Shown here: one piece after another, positions 8,195 through 16,717 of the stretch
Position numbering within the stretch: position 1 is the first letter of the stretch
Layout: each line of letters starts with the position of its first letter
Source of the DNA: Actinomadura madurae
Lineage (GTDB): Bacteria; Actinomycetota; Actinomycetes; Streptosporangiales; Streptosporangiaceae
Length of the DNA stretch: 64,000 bases
Direction: 5' to 3'
Assembly (NCBI RefSeq): GCF_900115095.1
Contig: NZ_FOVH01000001.1
Span: 310,001-374,000, forward strand
Notes under the pieces: generated by a model
Seen by the model: the letters and a program-made list of their open reading frames with translations, nothing else
The model's database searches: none
Told to the model about the DNA's origin: nothing
Made by a program: the position numbers and the translations under genes

Positions 8195-9079
8195 TCACGT
8201 CCGCAGGTGGTCCAGGACGGTGTCGGCGAACTCGACGGCCAGCGGGCTCAGGGCGTCCCACCGGCGGGCGGCCCAGCCGGCGGTGAGCGGCGGCAGGTCC
8301 CGGACGGGGACCAGGCGGACGTCTCCCGTCCCGCCTCCCCAGCCCGGCAGCGCCGGCAGGATCGCGTGGCCGAGGCCGAGCTCGGCCAGCAGCAGCGCCG
8401 TGTCCCAGTCGGCGACGCTCGTGGTGGACGCCAGCCGCACCCCGTGCCGCTCCAGGTGCATCTCCAGGTGCACGCGGGACGTGGAATGCGCGGGCAGCTC
8501 GATGTACCGGATCCCGGACAGGTCGTCCAGCGCGATGGCCTCCCGGCCCGCCAGGGGATCGGCGGCGTGCACCGCGAGCATCCACGGCAGCTCGCAGGAC
8601 GCCCGCTGCTCGACCCCTTCCAGCGGCGGCCCGATCGTCACCCAGGCCAGGTCCGCGGTGTGCGCGCGGACCGCCTCCAGGCACCGCCGGCTCGACCCGG
8701 CCGTCTCGAACTGGAGCGCGGCCTCGGGGTGGCGGGCGCGGAACACGGCCACCCCGGCCGCCATGAAGTGCCGGACGGTGGTCGCGCCGGTCGCGATCCG
8801 GACGGTGCCGCCGACGCCGCGGCGCAGGTCGTCGAGCCGGCGCAGCGCGGCGTCGAGCCCCGCGATGCCCTCCGCCGCGGCCTCGTCCAGGATCCGCCCC
8901 GCGCGGGTCGGCACCACGCCCCGCGGGCGCCGCTCCAGCAGGACCAGCCCGGTCTCCCGTTCGAGCCGCTTCACGTGCTGGCTGACGGCCGACTGGCTGC
9001 ACGACAGGTCGCGCGCGACGGCGCTCAGGTTGCCGGACGCGCACACGGCCACGAACACGCGAAGATCGTCCAGGGTCAC
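8195..9079 (-). CDS. LysR-family transcriptional regulator
   Basis: A 294-aa protein with an N-terminal winged helix-turn-helix (residues 1-60: DDLRVFVAVCASGNLSAVAR, then CSQSAVSQHVKRLE) and a C-terminal periplasmic-binding-like effector domain (about 88-290), the standard LysR layout and length. I start at GTG 9079, where family similarity begins. The frame continues upstream to 9208 through Pro/Arg-rich residues unlike any LysR. There is no divergently transcribed neighbour to suggest the target. Upstream is the 3' end of nei on the same strand and downstream is a convergent lipoprotein gene. Confidence 0.9.
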   Translation of the reverse strand: MTLDDLRVFVAVCASGNLSAVARDLSCSQSAVSQHVKRLERETGLVLLERRPRGVVPTRAGRILDEAAAEGIAGLDAALRRLDDLRRGVGGTVRIATGATTVRHFMAAGVAVFRARHPEAALQFETAGSSRRCLEAVRAHTADLAWVTIGPPLEGVEQRASCELPWMLAVHAADPLAGREAIALDDLSGIRYIELPAHSTSRVHLEMHLERHGVRLASTTSVADWDTALLLAELGLGHAILPALPGWGGGTGDVRLVPVRDLPPLTAGWAARRWDALSPLAVEFADTVLDHLRT

Positions 9080-9233
9080 CGACCCAAGGTAGAGCGAAGG
9101 GGTCGATAAGGAAACCCGAGAATTGACTTGGGGCTGTCGTGGGCCGACGATCGGTCGTACGGGCGCGGGATCCGGCGACCCGGACAGGCGGCGACCCGCC
9201 CTGGGCACCTCGGGGGAGGGCGGGCGCCGACCC

Positions 9234-10070
9234 CTAGCCGGCGGCGGGCTGGCAGCGCGGGCACCAGTAGGTGATCCGCTCGCCGGGCCCGGCCCCCTGG
9301 TCCGCGCGCTCGATCCGGGTTCCGCAGCGGCGGCAGGGCCGCCCGGCCCGCCCGTACACCCAGTGCTCCCGCCCGCGCGACCGGTCGCCCGTCGTGATGT
9401 GGCCGTGCCGCTCCTTGTTGGCGTCCAGCAGCCGGTGAGAGAGCCGCACGAGGCCGGGAAGGTCGGGAACGTCCCTCACCCGGGTCCACGGATGCACGCC
9501 CCGCAGGAAGAGGATCTCGGCCTTGTAGACGTTGCCGATCCCGGCGAGCCGCGTCTGGTCGAGCAGTGCCTCGCCGATCGCCCGGTCCGGCCTCTCGCCC
9601 AGCCGGGCCACGGCCTCGGCGGCCGTCTCCGCGTCCCAGGACGGGTCGAGCAGATCGGGCCCGAGATGCCCGACCGTGCCGTCCTCCTCGGCGGTGCGCA
9701 GGAGCTCGACGATGCCGAGCGAGTGGCCGACCGCCTGCCACTCCGCGTTCTCCAGCACCAGCCGCACCCGATGATCGCGCGGCACGGCTCCGGACGCGCC
9801 CCTCGTTGGGGGACGACCCCCCACACCCCCCGCGGAAGAACGCCGGACTTGCCAGCGGCCCTCCATCATCAGATGCGTGTGGATGGTCAGCCCGCCCTCC
9901 ACCCGCACGAGGAGATGCTTGCCCCGCGACACCGCCTCCAGGACCGTCCGCCCGCGCAGGTCGACCGTGGCCAGCCGCGGGACGCGGAAGTCGGAGCGCG
10001 TCAGCGCCCGCCCGGCCAGCGCCTCGTGCAGCCGCCGGGCGGTCAGCCAGACGGTGTCCCCCTCCGGCAT
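9234..10070 (-). CDS. nei: Nei-type (endonuclease VIII) DNA glycosylase
   Basis: A 278-aa base-excision repair enzyme of the Fpg/Nei family that removes oxidised pyrimidines. The catalytic N-terminus M-P-E-G-D is intact (proline 2 and glutamate 3). The helix-two-turn-helix region (LLDQTRLAGIGNVYKAEILF) and a C-terminal zinc finger (CRRCGTR...YWCPRC) are present. An insert at about residues 79-91 (SAGGVGGRPPTRG) is encoded by a GC-rich palindromic element that also occurs at 12885-12910. It probably lengthens a surface loop. The gene follows the Rrf2 gene by 10 bp and is probably cotranscribed with it. Confidence 0.9.
   Translation of the reverse strand: MPEGDTVWLTARRLHEALAGRALTRSDFRVPRLATVDLRGRTVLEAVSRGKHLLVRVEGGLTIHTHLMMEGRWQVRRSSAGGVGGRPPTRGASGAVPRDHRVRLVLENAEWQAVGHSLGIVELLRTAEEDGTVGHLGPDLLDPSWDAETAAEAVARLGERPDRAIGEALLDQTRLAGIGNVYKAEILFLRGVHPWTRVRDVPDLPGLVRLSHRLLDANKERHGHITTGDRSRGREHWVYGRAGRPCRRCGTRIERADQGAGPGERITYWCPRCQPAAG
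9808..9832. repeat. GC palindromic element, copy A (inside nei)
   Basis: The 25-bp core has GGGGG-ACGA-CCCCCC, a hairpin, followed by ACA and a second C6 tract. It is identical over 25 bases to positions 12886-12910. Here it lies inside the nei reading frame and is translated on the minus strand as GGVGGRPP. Confidence 0.75.
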
Positions 10071-10080
10071 CGGCCTCCCC

Positions 10081-10545
10081 TCAGATCAGGGAGGGGCTCT
10101 CCCAGGCGGACGGGTCCTCGGTCAGCTTCCGCACGGGCGCGGGCAACTCCTCGGCCGCGATGTGCGCGAGGGTGACCTGCTCCAGGATCGCCCGCTCGCT
10201 GGCGCGCAGCGCGATCCACACCTCCTGCAGCGAGCGCGCGGGCCCCTCGTACCCGACGTGCTCGGGACGCTCGCCCCGGACGCCGAGCAGCGGCCCGTCG
10301 ATCGCCCGGATGATGTCGGCGAGGGATATCCGCTCGGCCGGGCGCGCCAGCCAGTAGCCGCCCTCGGGCCCCCGCTGGCTGCGGACGAGCCCGGACCGGC
10401 GGAGCTGGCCGAGGATGTTCTCCAGAAACTTGGGCGGGATCTGCTGCGCCTCGGCGAGCTGCACGGCGGTCACCGGGTGACTCCCGGCGACCGCCAGCTC
10501 GGCGGCGGCGCGCAACGCGTAGTCGACCCTGGCGGACAATCGCAT
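10081..10545 (-). CDS. Rrf2-family transcriptional regulator
   Basis: A 154-aa Rrf2 protein with an N-terminal winged helix (MRLSARVDYALRAAAELAV; PPKFLENILGQLRRSGLV; GPEGGYWLARP). Many Rrf2 members (IscR, NsrR, RsrR) bind an Fe-S cluster through three cysteines. This one has no cysteine at all, so it should act without a cluster, as CymR-type members do. The ATG at 10545 is chosen because homology starts there. The frame extends to 10575 with unrelated residues. It precedes nei by 10 bp on the same strand. Confidence 0.88.
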   Translation of the reverse strand: MRLSARVDYALRAAAELAVAGSHPVTAVQLAEAQQIPPKFLENILGQLRRSGLVRSQRGPEGGYWLARPAERISLADIIRAIDGPLLGVRGERPEHVGYEGPARSLQEVWIALRASERAILEQVTLAHIAAEELPAPVRKLTEDPSAWESPSLI

Positions 10546-10584
10546 GTAGGCATTATCCCTTGCCGATCGGACCACTCGGGTGCG

Positions 10585-12045
10585 TCACCCGGACAAACCC
10601 AGGAGTTCGGCGGCGGCCTGGGCGTTCGCGGCGGCGGCGCCGTAGGTGGCCAGGTAGGTGGCCGAGCCGGGGCGCCAGACGGGCAGGCCCATCTCCACGA
10701 CGACCGTGTCGGGGCGCGCCGTCAGCAGTGCCGTCGTGAGAGCGCGCTGGCCGGCGTGCCGGTGCGCGTCCCGCAGGACGACGATCAGGCCGCGGCCCCT
10801 GGCACGATCCAGGATCCGGTCCGCCGTCCCGTCCGCGCCGTCGGCCTGGACGGCGTCGGGCGCCCAGGGGTTCAGGCCCCAGGGGGTCGGGCCGACCGCG
10901 ATGTTGCCGGTCGACTCCGTCTCCACCACCAGGGGCGCCGCCTCCCAACCTGGGAGCGCTCCCGTGACCCGCACGGCGCGGCGGGCGGCCTCCAGCCCGG
11001 CGGCGCGGTCGACGACGGCGGGGCTGTGCCCGGCGAGCCACGCGCGGAGCCGGCCGGTGCGCTCCGCGGCGTCCGCCAGCCGGGCCACCGGGAGGCGCCC
11101 GGTCCGCACGGCCTCGTCGACCGCCGCGAGCGTCGCCTCGACGGTCTCGGCCTGCTCGTGCGGGCCGAGGCACAGCAGGTCGGCACCCGCGGCGAGGGCC
11201 CGCACGGACGCCTCCGGGATGCCGATCGCGCCGCTCGCGCCCTCCATGTCGAGCGCGTCGGTGACGATCACGCCCCGGTAGCCGAGCCGCTCGCGGAGCA
11301 GCCCGGTGATCGCGTCGTGGGACAGGGTGGCCGGCACACCGCGGGTGATCGCGGGCAGGTTGAGGTGCCCGGTCATCACCGCGCGGGTGCCCGCCTCGAT
11401 CGCCGCCCGGAACGGGACCAGCTCGCGCCGGTCCAGCAGGTCCAGGTCGGCGTCCACGAGCGGGATCGACAGGTGCGAGTCGTCCACGGTGGCGCCGTGG
11501 CCGGGGAAGTGCTTGGCGCAGGCGGCGACGCCCGCCTCCTGCGTGCCGGTGACGGAAGCCGCGGCGTGCCGCGCGACCAGCTCGGGGTCGGAGCCGAACG
11601 ACCGGGTCCCGATCACCGGGTTGTCGTCGGCGGTGTTGACGTCCACCGACGGCGCGAAGTTGAAGTTGACGCCGACCTCGGCCAGCTCGGCGCCGAGCGA
11701 GCGGTAGATCCGCCGGGTCAGCTCGGGGTCGTCGACGGCGCCGAGCGCGGCGTTGCCCGGGTAGGGGCTGCCGGTCGCGTGCCCGCCGAGCCGGGTGACG
11801 TCGCCGCCCTCCTCGTCGATCGTGACGAACGGGTCGCCGGCCTTGCGCATCTGCGCGGTGAGCGCGGCCAGCGACTCCGGGCTCGGCACGTTGCCGGTCA
11901 GGGCGAACAGGGTGACGCCGGCGAGGCCGGACTCCAGCTCGTCCAGCACCCAGCGCGGCGCGGTCGAACCGTGGAAGGACGGCAGCAGCGTGCCGCGCGC
12001 CAGCCGGGCGATCTCCGCCGTGGTCGCGGTGTCGTCGGTCGTCAC
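10585..12045 (-). CDS. GH3 beta-N-acetylhexosaminidase (NagZ-like)
   Basis: A 486-aa glycoside hydrolase family 3 enzyme. The NagZ signature KHFPGHG is at residues 178-184, followed by the Asp/His pair of the flexible acid-base loop (DDSH, 188-191). The catalytic nucleophile aspartate is at 263 (VTDALDM). This signature is specific to beta-N-acetylglucosaminidases. A C-terminal domain of about 150 residues follows. There is no signal peptide, so it acts in the cytoplasm on imported sugar. The GTG start overlaps the stop of the upstream permease (GTGA), tying it to the sugar ABC operon. The likely substrate is a GlcNAc-containing oligosaccharide (chitin- or wall-derived). The exact sugar is inferred. 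Confidence 0.88.
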   Translation of the reverse strand: MTTDDTATTAEIARLARGTLLPSFHGSTAPRWVLDELESGLAGVTLFALTGNVPSPESLAALTAQMRKAGDPFVTIDEEGGDVTRLGGHATGSPYPGNAALGAVDDPELTRRIYRSLGAELAEVGVNFNFAPSVDVNTADDNPVIGTRSFGSDPELVARHAAASVTGTQEAGVAACAKHFPGHGATVDDSHLSIPLVDADLDLLDRRELVPFRAAIEAGTRAVMTGHLNLPAITRGVPATLSHDAITGLLRERLGYRGVIVTDALDMEGASGAIGIPEASVRALAAGADLLCLGPHEQAETVEATLAAVDEAVRTGRLPVARLADAAERTGRLRAWLAGHSPAVVDRAAGLEAARRAVRVTGALPGWEAAPLVVETESTGNIAVGPTPWGLNPWAPDAVQADGADGTADRILDRARGRGLIVVLRDAHRHAGQRALTTALLTARPDTVVVEMGLPVWRPGSATYLATYGAAAANAQAAAELLGLSG

Positions 12046-12935
12046 CCCTTCACCGCCCCGGCGGTGAGGCCGGACACCATACGGCGCTGGACCAGCAGGA
12101 AGAAGACGATGACGGGAATGGTGAGCAGCGTGGACGCTGCCATGATGGGCCCCCAGGCGTTGCCGCTGCGGCCGAAGAAGAACTGCAGCATGATCGGCAG
12201 GGTGTACTTGTTCTGGTCGTCCAGGAACGTGAACGCGAAGATGAACTCGTTCCAGGCGGTGATGAAGGAGAAGATGCTGGTCGCCACCAGGCCGGGGGCG
12301 ACGAGCGGCAGCATGACGGTGAAGAACGTCCGGACCGGTCCGGCGCCGTCGATCGCGGCGGCCTCCTCCAGCTCGCGCGGCACCGCGGCGACGAACCCGC
12401 GCAGCATCCAGATGGCGAACGGCACCGCGAAGCCGATGTAGACGATCGCGAGACCGGACAGGCTGTTCAGCAGTTCGAGCTGCTTCAGATCGAGGAACAG
12501 CGGGATGACCAGCGCCTCCAGCGGCACCATCTGCACCACCAGGAGCATGATCAGGAAGGTGGTGCGGAAGCGGAACCGGAACCGGGCGACGGCCGTGGCG
12601 GCCATCAGCGCGAGCAGGCCGGACGCCAGCACGGTGACGAGCGCCAGGATCGCGCTGTTGCGGAAGTACTCCCAGAAGGAGACCTCGGCGATGCCGCCGT
12701 TCAGCACCAGGTCGAAGTGCGTCAGCGTCGGGTGGGCGGGCAGCGGCTTCGGCGTCGTGCTGAAGATCTCGGTGTTCGGCTTGAACGCGGTGGAGGCCAT
12801 CCAGAAGACGGGGAAGACCGCGATCAGGAAGACCAGCAGCCCCGTCCCGTTCAGTGCGATCCTGCGTGGCAGGCGTTTCATTGTGGGGGGACGACCCCCC
12901 ACACCCCCCGGCCGCTTCGCGGTTGCAAATCTCAT
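12042..12935 (-). CDS. Carbohydrate ABC transporter permease (MalG-like, CUT1)
   Basis: An inner-membrane permease subunit with about six hydrophobic segments and the EAA loop contacting the ATPase (LEEAAAIDGAGPVRTFFTVM). The ATG at 12935 overlaps the stop of the upstream permease (ATGA) and gives 297 aa. An in-frame ATG at 12881 gives 279 aa, closer to the family, and begins at MKRLPRRIALNG. The extra N-terminal 18 residues come mostly from the palindromic element at 12885-12910. The true start could be either. No ATPase gene lies in the operon, so it probably uses a shared MsiK-type ATPase encoded elsewhere, as is known for actinomycete CUT1 transporters. Confidence 0.9.
   Translation of the reverse strand: MRFATAKRPGGVGGRPPTMKRLPRRIALNGTGLLVFLIAVFPVFWMASTAFKPNTEIFSTTPKPLPAHPTLTHFDLVLNGGIAEVSFWEYFRNSAILALVTVLASGLLALMAATAVARFRFRFRTTFLIMLLVVQMVPLEALVIPLFLDLKQLELLNSLSGLAIVYIGFAVPFAIWMLRGFVAAVPRELEEAAAIDGAGPVRTFFTVMLPLVAPGLVATSIFSFITAWNEFIFAFTFLDDQNKYTLPIMLQFFFGRSGNAWGPIMAASTLLTIPVIVFFLLVQRRMVSGLTAGAVKG
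12885..12910. repeat. GC palindromic element, copy B (start of permease gene)
   Basis: GGGGGG-ACGA-CCCCCC forms a perfect 6-bp hairpin, followed by ACA and a second C6 run. It matches copy A (9808-9832) over 25 bases. On the minus strand it encodes GGVGGRPP between the two candidate permease starts. Confidence 0.75.
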
Positions 12936-13903
12936 CGTGTCTCCCCCTGACGGACCATGACCCGCACGTAGAGGGCCGTGACGACGAGCAGGATGAGCGT
13001 CAGCACGAGCGCGATCGCCGAGCCCATGCCGAGCTTCGGATTGAGCGAGCCGAACGCCTCGGAGTAGCCGTAGAGCGACAGGTTGAACGCGTCGCGGTTG
13101 GCCATCCCGGACATGATGAACAGCTGGGTGAAGACCTTGAAGTCCCAGATGATCGACATGACGAGCAGCACGAGGAAGATCGGCTTGAGCATCGGGTAGG
13201 TGAGGCTCCAGAACGTCCGCCACGCGCCGGACCCGTCCACCCGGGCCGCCTCGTACAGCTCGCCCGGGACGCTCTTCAGCCCCGCCAGCACCGACACCGC
13301 GACGAACGGGCACGCCTGCCACACGACGCACACGGTGAGGACCGTGTAGGTGGACAGCGGTGTGGCGAACCAGTTGTAGTCGCTCCAGCCGCCGCCGACG
13401 AGGGCGTCCGGCAGCAGGTCCAGGCCCCAGTTGACGACGCCGCCGGTGGAGCCGAACAGCCAGCTGAAGATGATCGCGGCGGTGACCGGCGGGGTCGCCC
13501 AGGCGACCATCACGCCGCCCGCGACGAAGCCCGACATCCGCTTGCCGAGCTTGTTGAGCAGCAGCCCCACCAGCGTCCCGACGACCATGGTCAGGGTCAC
13601 CGCGACGACGGCGAACAGCACCGTGTTCCGGAGCGTCTGCCAGAAGAACGGGTCGTTGAGGATCGTGTCGAAGTTCTCGGTCCCGACCTGCTCGGCCGGC
13701 TCGCCGCGCAGCTGGCGGTTGCCGACCTTCTGGAACGACATGATCCCGATCTGGATCATCGGCCAGAACATCAGGACGGCGATCACGAGCACGGTCGGCG
13801 CGATCAGCAGGTAGGGCCCGAGGCGGGGCCGGCGGCGGGGCCGCACCCGGCCGGAGGACTTCCGGCCGGGTGCCTTCCGCACCGCGGGAGCGGTGTCGAG
13901 CAT
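12932..13903 (-). CDS. Carbohydrate ABC transporter permease (MalF-like, CUT1)
   Basis: A 323-aa membrane protein with a basic cytoplasmic N-terminus (residues 1-28, many Arg/Lys), about six transmembrane segments, and the EAA motif (LYEAARVDGSGAWRTFWSLT). It pairs with the downstream MalG-like permease to form the channel of a CUT1 sugar importer. It lies 19 bp after the binding-protein gene and overlaps the next permease by ATGA, so the genes form one operon. Confidence 0.92.
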   Translation of the reverse strand: MLDTAPAVRKAPGRKSSGRVRPRRRPRLGPYLLIAPTVLVIAVLMFWPMIQIGIMSFQKVGNRQLRGEPAEQVGTENFDTILNDPFFWQTLRNTVLFAVVAVTLTMVVGTLVGLLLNKLGKRMSGFVAGGVMVAWATPPVTAAIIFSWLFGSTGGVVNWGLDLLPDALVGGGWSDYNWFATPLSTYTVLTVCVVWQACPFVAVSVLAGLKSVPGELYEAARVDGSGAWRTFWSLTYPMLKPIFLVLLVMSIIWDFKVFTQLFIMSGMANRDAFNLSLYGYSEAFGSLNPKLGMGSAIALVLTLILLVVTALYVRVMVRQGETR

Positions 13904-13922
13904 GACGTTCCGATCAGCCGTG

Positions 13923-15191
13923 TTACGGGTTCAGCAGCGTGTTGGCCTGCTCGTTCGCCTTCTTCATCTCCTCTTCGGCGGACTTGCCCTGCATGACGGC
14001 CTTCACCGCGTTCGGCAGCACCTTCTTGGCCTGCTCGAACTCGCCCCATCCCGCGCTGATCGGCGGGAACTTGGTGTTGCCGGCGATCTGGGTGAAGATC
14101 TCCAGCTTCGGGTCGGTGAACGTGACGTCCGACCGCATGGAGGAGAAGCCGCTGTAGTCGGCCCAGGCCTTGGCGTTCTTGGCGTTGTTCAGGACCGTGA
14201 TGTAGTCGAACGCCGCGTCCTTGGCCTTGCTGTCGTTCCAGACGGCGAGGTCGGAGCCGCCCGCCATGACCGGGGCGTTGCCGCCCGCCTTGCTGGGGAT
14301 CGGGAAGACGCCCCACTTGTCGGCGTTCTTCTCGGAGATCTTCGTCATCTCCTTCAGGGCCCAGCTGCCGTCGACGTACATGCCGAGCTTGCCGAGCGCG
14401 AAGTCGCGCTGCGGCCCCTCCAGCTCGTTCTTGCCGACGTACTTCTCGGGCGCGACCTTCTCGGTGGTCACGAGGCCGGCGTAGTACTTCACCGCCTCGA
14501 CGGCCTGCGGCTGGTCGAGCTGCCCCTTCCACTCCTCGCCCTGCTTGGCGGCCACGTCGCCGCCGTTGCCCCAGATGAAGCTGAGGAGCGCGTTGGTCTG
14601 GTCGCTCGGGATGCCGATGCCGGGCACCTTCTTGGAGTCCTGCACCTTCTTCGCCGCGGCGGTCAGGTCGGCCCACGTCTTGGGCTGCTGGATGCCGAGC
14701 TCCTGGAACCAGTCCGTCCGGTACCACACGCCGCGGACGCCGCCGTACCACGGCACCGCGTAGGTCTTGCCGTCCGCCTGGTCGTTGGCCAGGGCGGTCT
14801 TGTTCAGGGTCTTGCCGTCCGCCCACCCGCCGAACTCGTCGGTGATGTCGGCGAGGCTGCCCTGCTCGACGTGGGACTGGACGTCGGTGTTGCCGAGCTC
14901 GGTGACGTCCGGGCCCTCGCCGCCGGCCGCCGCCTTCTGGAACGTGGTGGCGACCTGCGCCCACGGCACGTACTTGATCTGGACGTCGGTGTTCGGGTGC
15001 TTCTGCTTGAACTCGGCCTCGACGCCGTCGAGGAGCTTGGTCTGCTCGGGCGTCCCGTCGCCCATCATCCAGACCTTCAGCTGCGCCGGGTCCTTGCCGC
15101 CGCCCGCCTCGTCGTCCTTGCTGTCGCCGCCGCAGGCCGTGGCGGCCAGGGCGATCGCGGCCGCCGCGGCCGCAACCTTGATGTACCTCAC
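13923..15191 (-). CDS. Extracellular sugar-binding lipoprotein (CUT1 ABC transporter)
   Basis: A 422-aa solute-binding protein. The signal peptide ends in a lipobox (ALAATAC, cysteine at residue 20), so the protein is lipid-anchored outside the membrane. The mature part is a family 1 binding fold with typical landmarks (LKVWMMGDGTPEQTK near the N-terminus; GPDVTELGNTDV; GKTYAVPWYGGVRGVWYRTD). GTG 15191 is the start, since AAAGGA lies 7 nt upstream and the signal peptide begins there. With the two permeases and the GH3 hexosaminidase it forms an uptake-and-hydrolysis operon. The divergent ROK regulator probably controls it. Confidence 0.93.
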   Translation of the reverse strand: MRYIKVAAAAAAIALAATACGGDSKDDEAGGGKDPAQLKVWMMGDGTPEQTKLLDGVEAEFKQKHPNTDVQIKYVPWAQVATTFQKAAAGGEGPDVTELGNTDVQSHVEQGSLADITDEFGGWADGKTLNKTALANDQADGKTYAVPWYGGVRGVWYRTDWFQELGIQQPKTWADLTAAAKKVQDSKKVPGIGIPSDQTNALLSFIWGNGGDVAAKQGEEWKGQLDQPQAVEAVKYYAGLVTTEKVAPEKYVGKNELEGPQRDFALGKLGMYVDGSWALKEMTKISEKNADKWGVFPIPSKAGGNAPVMAGGSDLAVWNDSKAKDAAFDYITVLNNAKNAKAWADYSGFSSMRSDVTFTDPKLEIFTQIAGNTKFPPISAGWGEFEQAKKVLPNAVKAVMQGKSAEEEMKKANEQANTLLNP

Positions 15192-15378
15192 TGGGGATCC
15201 TTTCCGGCATCGCCTCGCGCGGCCGTGTGGCCGGCGGTGCGGGTGGGGACGGCACGGACCCTTTAAGGTCCTGGCCATGCCCCTCTCGCATTCGCATCGA
15301 TCGCGGGCGCCCTGCTCGCCAGTCCGCGCTCTGCGGGCTCCGCCGGCCCGGGGTACCGGACCGGTCGGCGCTTGGGCG

Positions 15379-15419
15379 TAAACTAACAAGAAACTTTCCT
15401 AAACAAAACTGCTCGTTAG
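15379..15419. promoter_or_regulatory. AT-rich divergent promoter with candidate ROK operator
   Basis: This is the AT-richest stretch between the binding-protein gene and the ROK gene. On the minus strand it contains TTAGGAAAGTTTCTTG, an imperfect inverted repeat resembling ROK/XylR-type operators, just before a -10-like TAGTTT (15385-15380). A CTAAC/GTTAG pair flanks it (15383-15387, 15415-15419). Binding here would block the transporter promoter. Inference. Confidence 0.45.
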
Positions 15420-15445
15420 CGGATTGAGACATCAGGGGTGCCAGC

Positions 15446-16669
15446 ATGGCAAGACGCCCGGGAACGCCGAGGCTGCTGCGTGAGCTCAACGATCGCGCGG
15501 CACTGGACCTGCTGGTCGAGCAGGGCCCGCTGACCCGCGCCCAGATCGGCGAGCACACCGGGCTCTCCAAGGTGACCGCGTCCCAGCTGCTGTCCAGGCT
15601 GGAGGAGCGCGGGCTCGTCTCGGTGGTCGGGGAGCAGGCGGGGGGACGGGGCCCGAACGCCGCACTCTACGCGGTCGTCCCGTCCAGCGCCTACGTCGCC
15701 GGGCTGGAGGTCGGGCCGGACGGGGTCACCGCGGGCGTCGCCGACATCACCGGGCACGTCGTCGCCCAGGTCACCGTGGACCCCAACGGCGGTGACGAGC
15801 CGGTGAAGCTGGTGCACAACGCCGTCGCCAAGGCCTGCGCGTCCGCCCGCGTCGCGATGTCGAAGCTGAACGCCTGCGTCATCGGGACCCCCGGAGTCGT
15901 CGACCCGCGCACCGGTGACATCCAGTTCTCCTTCGACCTGCCGGCGCTGCACGAGGGCGTCCTAGCCGAGCTCCGGAGCGACCTGCGCCGCCCGGTGACC
16001 ATCGAGAACGACGTCAACCTCGCCGCCATCGCCGAACGGGCGTACGGATCCGCGCGCGGCGCCGACGACTTCGCGCTCATGTGGCTCGACCGCGGCATGG
16101 GCATGTCGGTGATGCTGGGCGGCCGGCTGCACCGCGGCCGGTGGGGCGGCGCCGGGGAGATCGGCTACCTGCCCGTCCCCGGCGCGCCGCTGCCGCTCGG
16201 CGCCGCCCGCCGGGGCCCGCAGGACGAGGGCGTGACCGAGTCGGTGACCTGGGGCACGCCCACCCTCGCCGGCGGCTACGGGGCCCTGGTCGGCGCGGAC
16301 GCCGTCCGCGCGCTCGCGCACGAGCACGGCATCGCCGAGCCGACCGCGGTGGACTGCGTCCGCGCGGCCGCCGCCGACGAGGAGCGCGGCGGCCCGTTCC
16401 TGGACGAGCTGGCCAACCGCATCAGCTACGGCGTGACCTCGGTCAACATCGTGCTGGACCCGGGCCTGGTGGTGCTGTCGGGCAGCCTCGGCCTGGCCGG
16501 CGGGCGGCCCCTCGCCACCCGCATCGAGGAGATCGTCGGCCGGATCAGCCCGACCCGCCCCACCGTCACGGTGACCGGGGTGACCGGCGATCCCGTCCTG
16601 CGCGGCGCCCTGCACGCGGCGCTGGAGCAGGCCCGCGACGACGTCTTCTCGTCCGCGGGAGAGTCCTAG
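15446..16669 (+). CDS. ROK-family transcriptional regulator
   Basis: A 407-aa repressor-type ROK protein. An N-terminal winged helix-turn-helix (residues about 15-65: TRAQIGEHTGLSKVTASQLL) is followed by a sugar-kinase-like domain with the DxG-type glycine loops (CVIGTPGVVDPRTGD; ENDVNLAAIAERAYG). The ROK zinc signature CxCGxxGCxE, expected near residue 260, is missing: the region reads GAARRGPQDEGVTES with no cysteines. Sensing may therefore be zinc-independent and catalysis is unlikely. It is divergent from the sugar ABC/GH3 operon with 254 bp between starts. The likely effector is a GlcNAc-type sugar or phosphate, by context only. A strong terminator follows. Confidence 0.9.
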   Translation: MARRPGTPRLLRELNDRAALDLLVEQGPLTRAQIGEHTGLSKVTASQLLSRLEERGLVSVVGEQAGGRGPNAALYAVVPSSAYVAGLEVGPDGVTAGVADITGHVVAQVTVDPNGGDEPVKLVHNAVAKACASARVAMSKLNACVIGTPGVVDPRTGDIQFSFDLPALHEGVLAELRSDLRRPVTIENDVNLAAIAERAYGSARGADDFALMWLDRGMGMSVMLGGRLHRGRWGGAGEIGYLPVPGAPLPLGAARRGPQDEGVTESVTWGTPTLAGGYGALVGADAVRALAHEHGIAEPTAVDCVRAAAADEERGGPFLDELANRISYGVTSVNIVLDPGLVVLSGSLGLAGGRPLATRIEEIVGRISPTRPTVTVTGVTGDPVLRGALHAALEQARDDVFSSAGES

Positions 16670-16674
16670 AACCG

Positions 16675-16709
16675 CGAGGCGCCCCCGCCGGATCGGCGGG
16701 GGCGCCTCG
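16675..16709 (+). terminator. Strong terminator after the ROK gene
   Basis: A perfect 16-bp inverted repeat (arms 16675-16690 and 16694-16709, GAT loop) begins 5 bp after the stop codon. It may also stop transcription arriving from the small minus-strand gene. Confidence 0.85.
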
Positions 16710-16717
16710 ACGGCCGT

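Noticed and set aside
9877..12441. Open frame of 854 codons on the plus strand
   Set aside because: It is antisense to nei, rrf2, the GH3 gene and a permease, all with clear homology. The translation is low-complexity.
9808..12910. Transposon ends flanking the Rrf2/GH3 genes
   Set aside because: The two palindromic copies are in the same orientation, carry no transposase, and lie inside coding frames. A dispersed small element explains them better.
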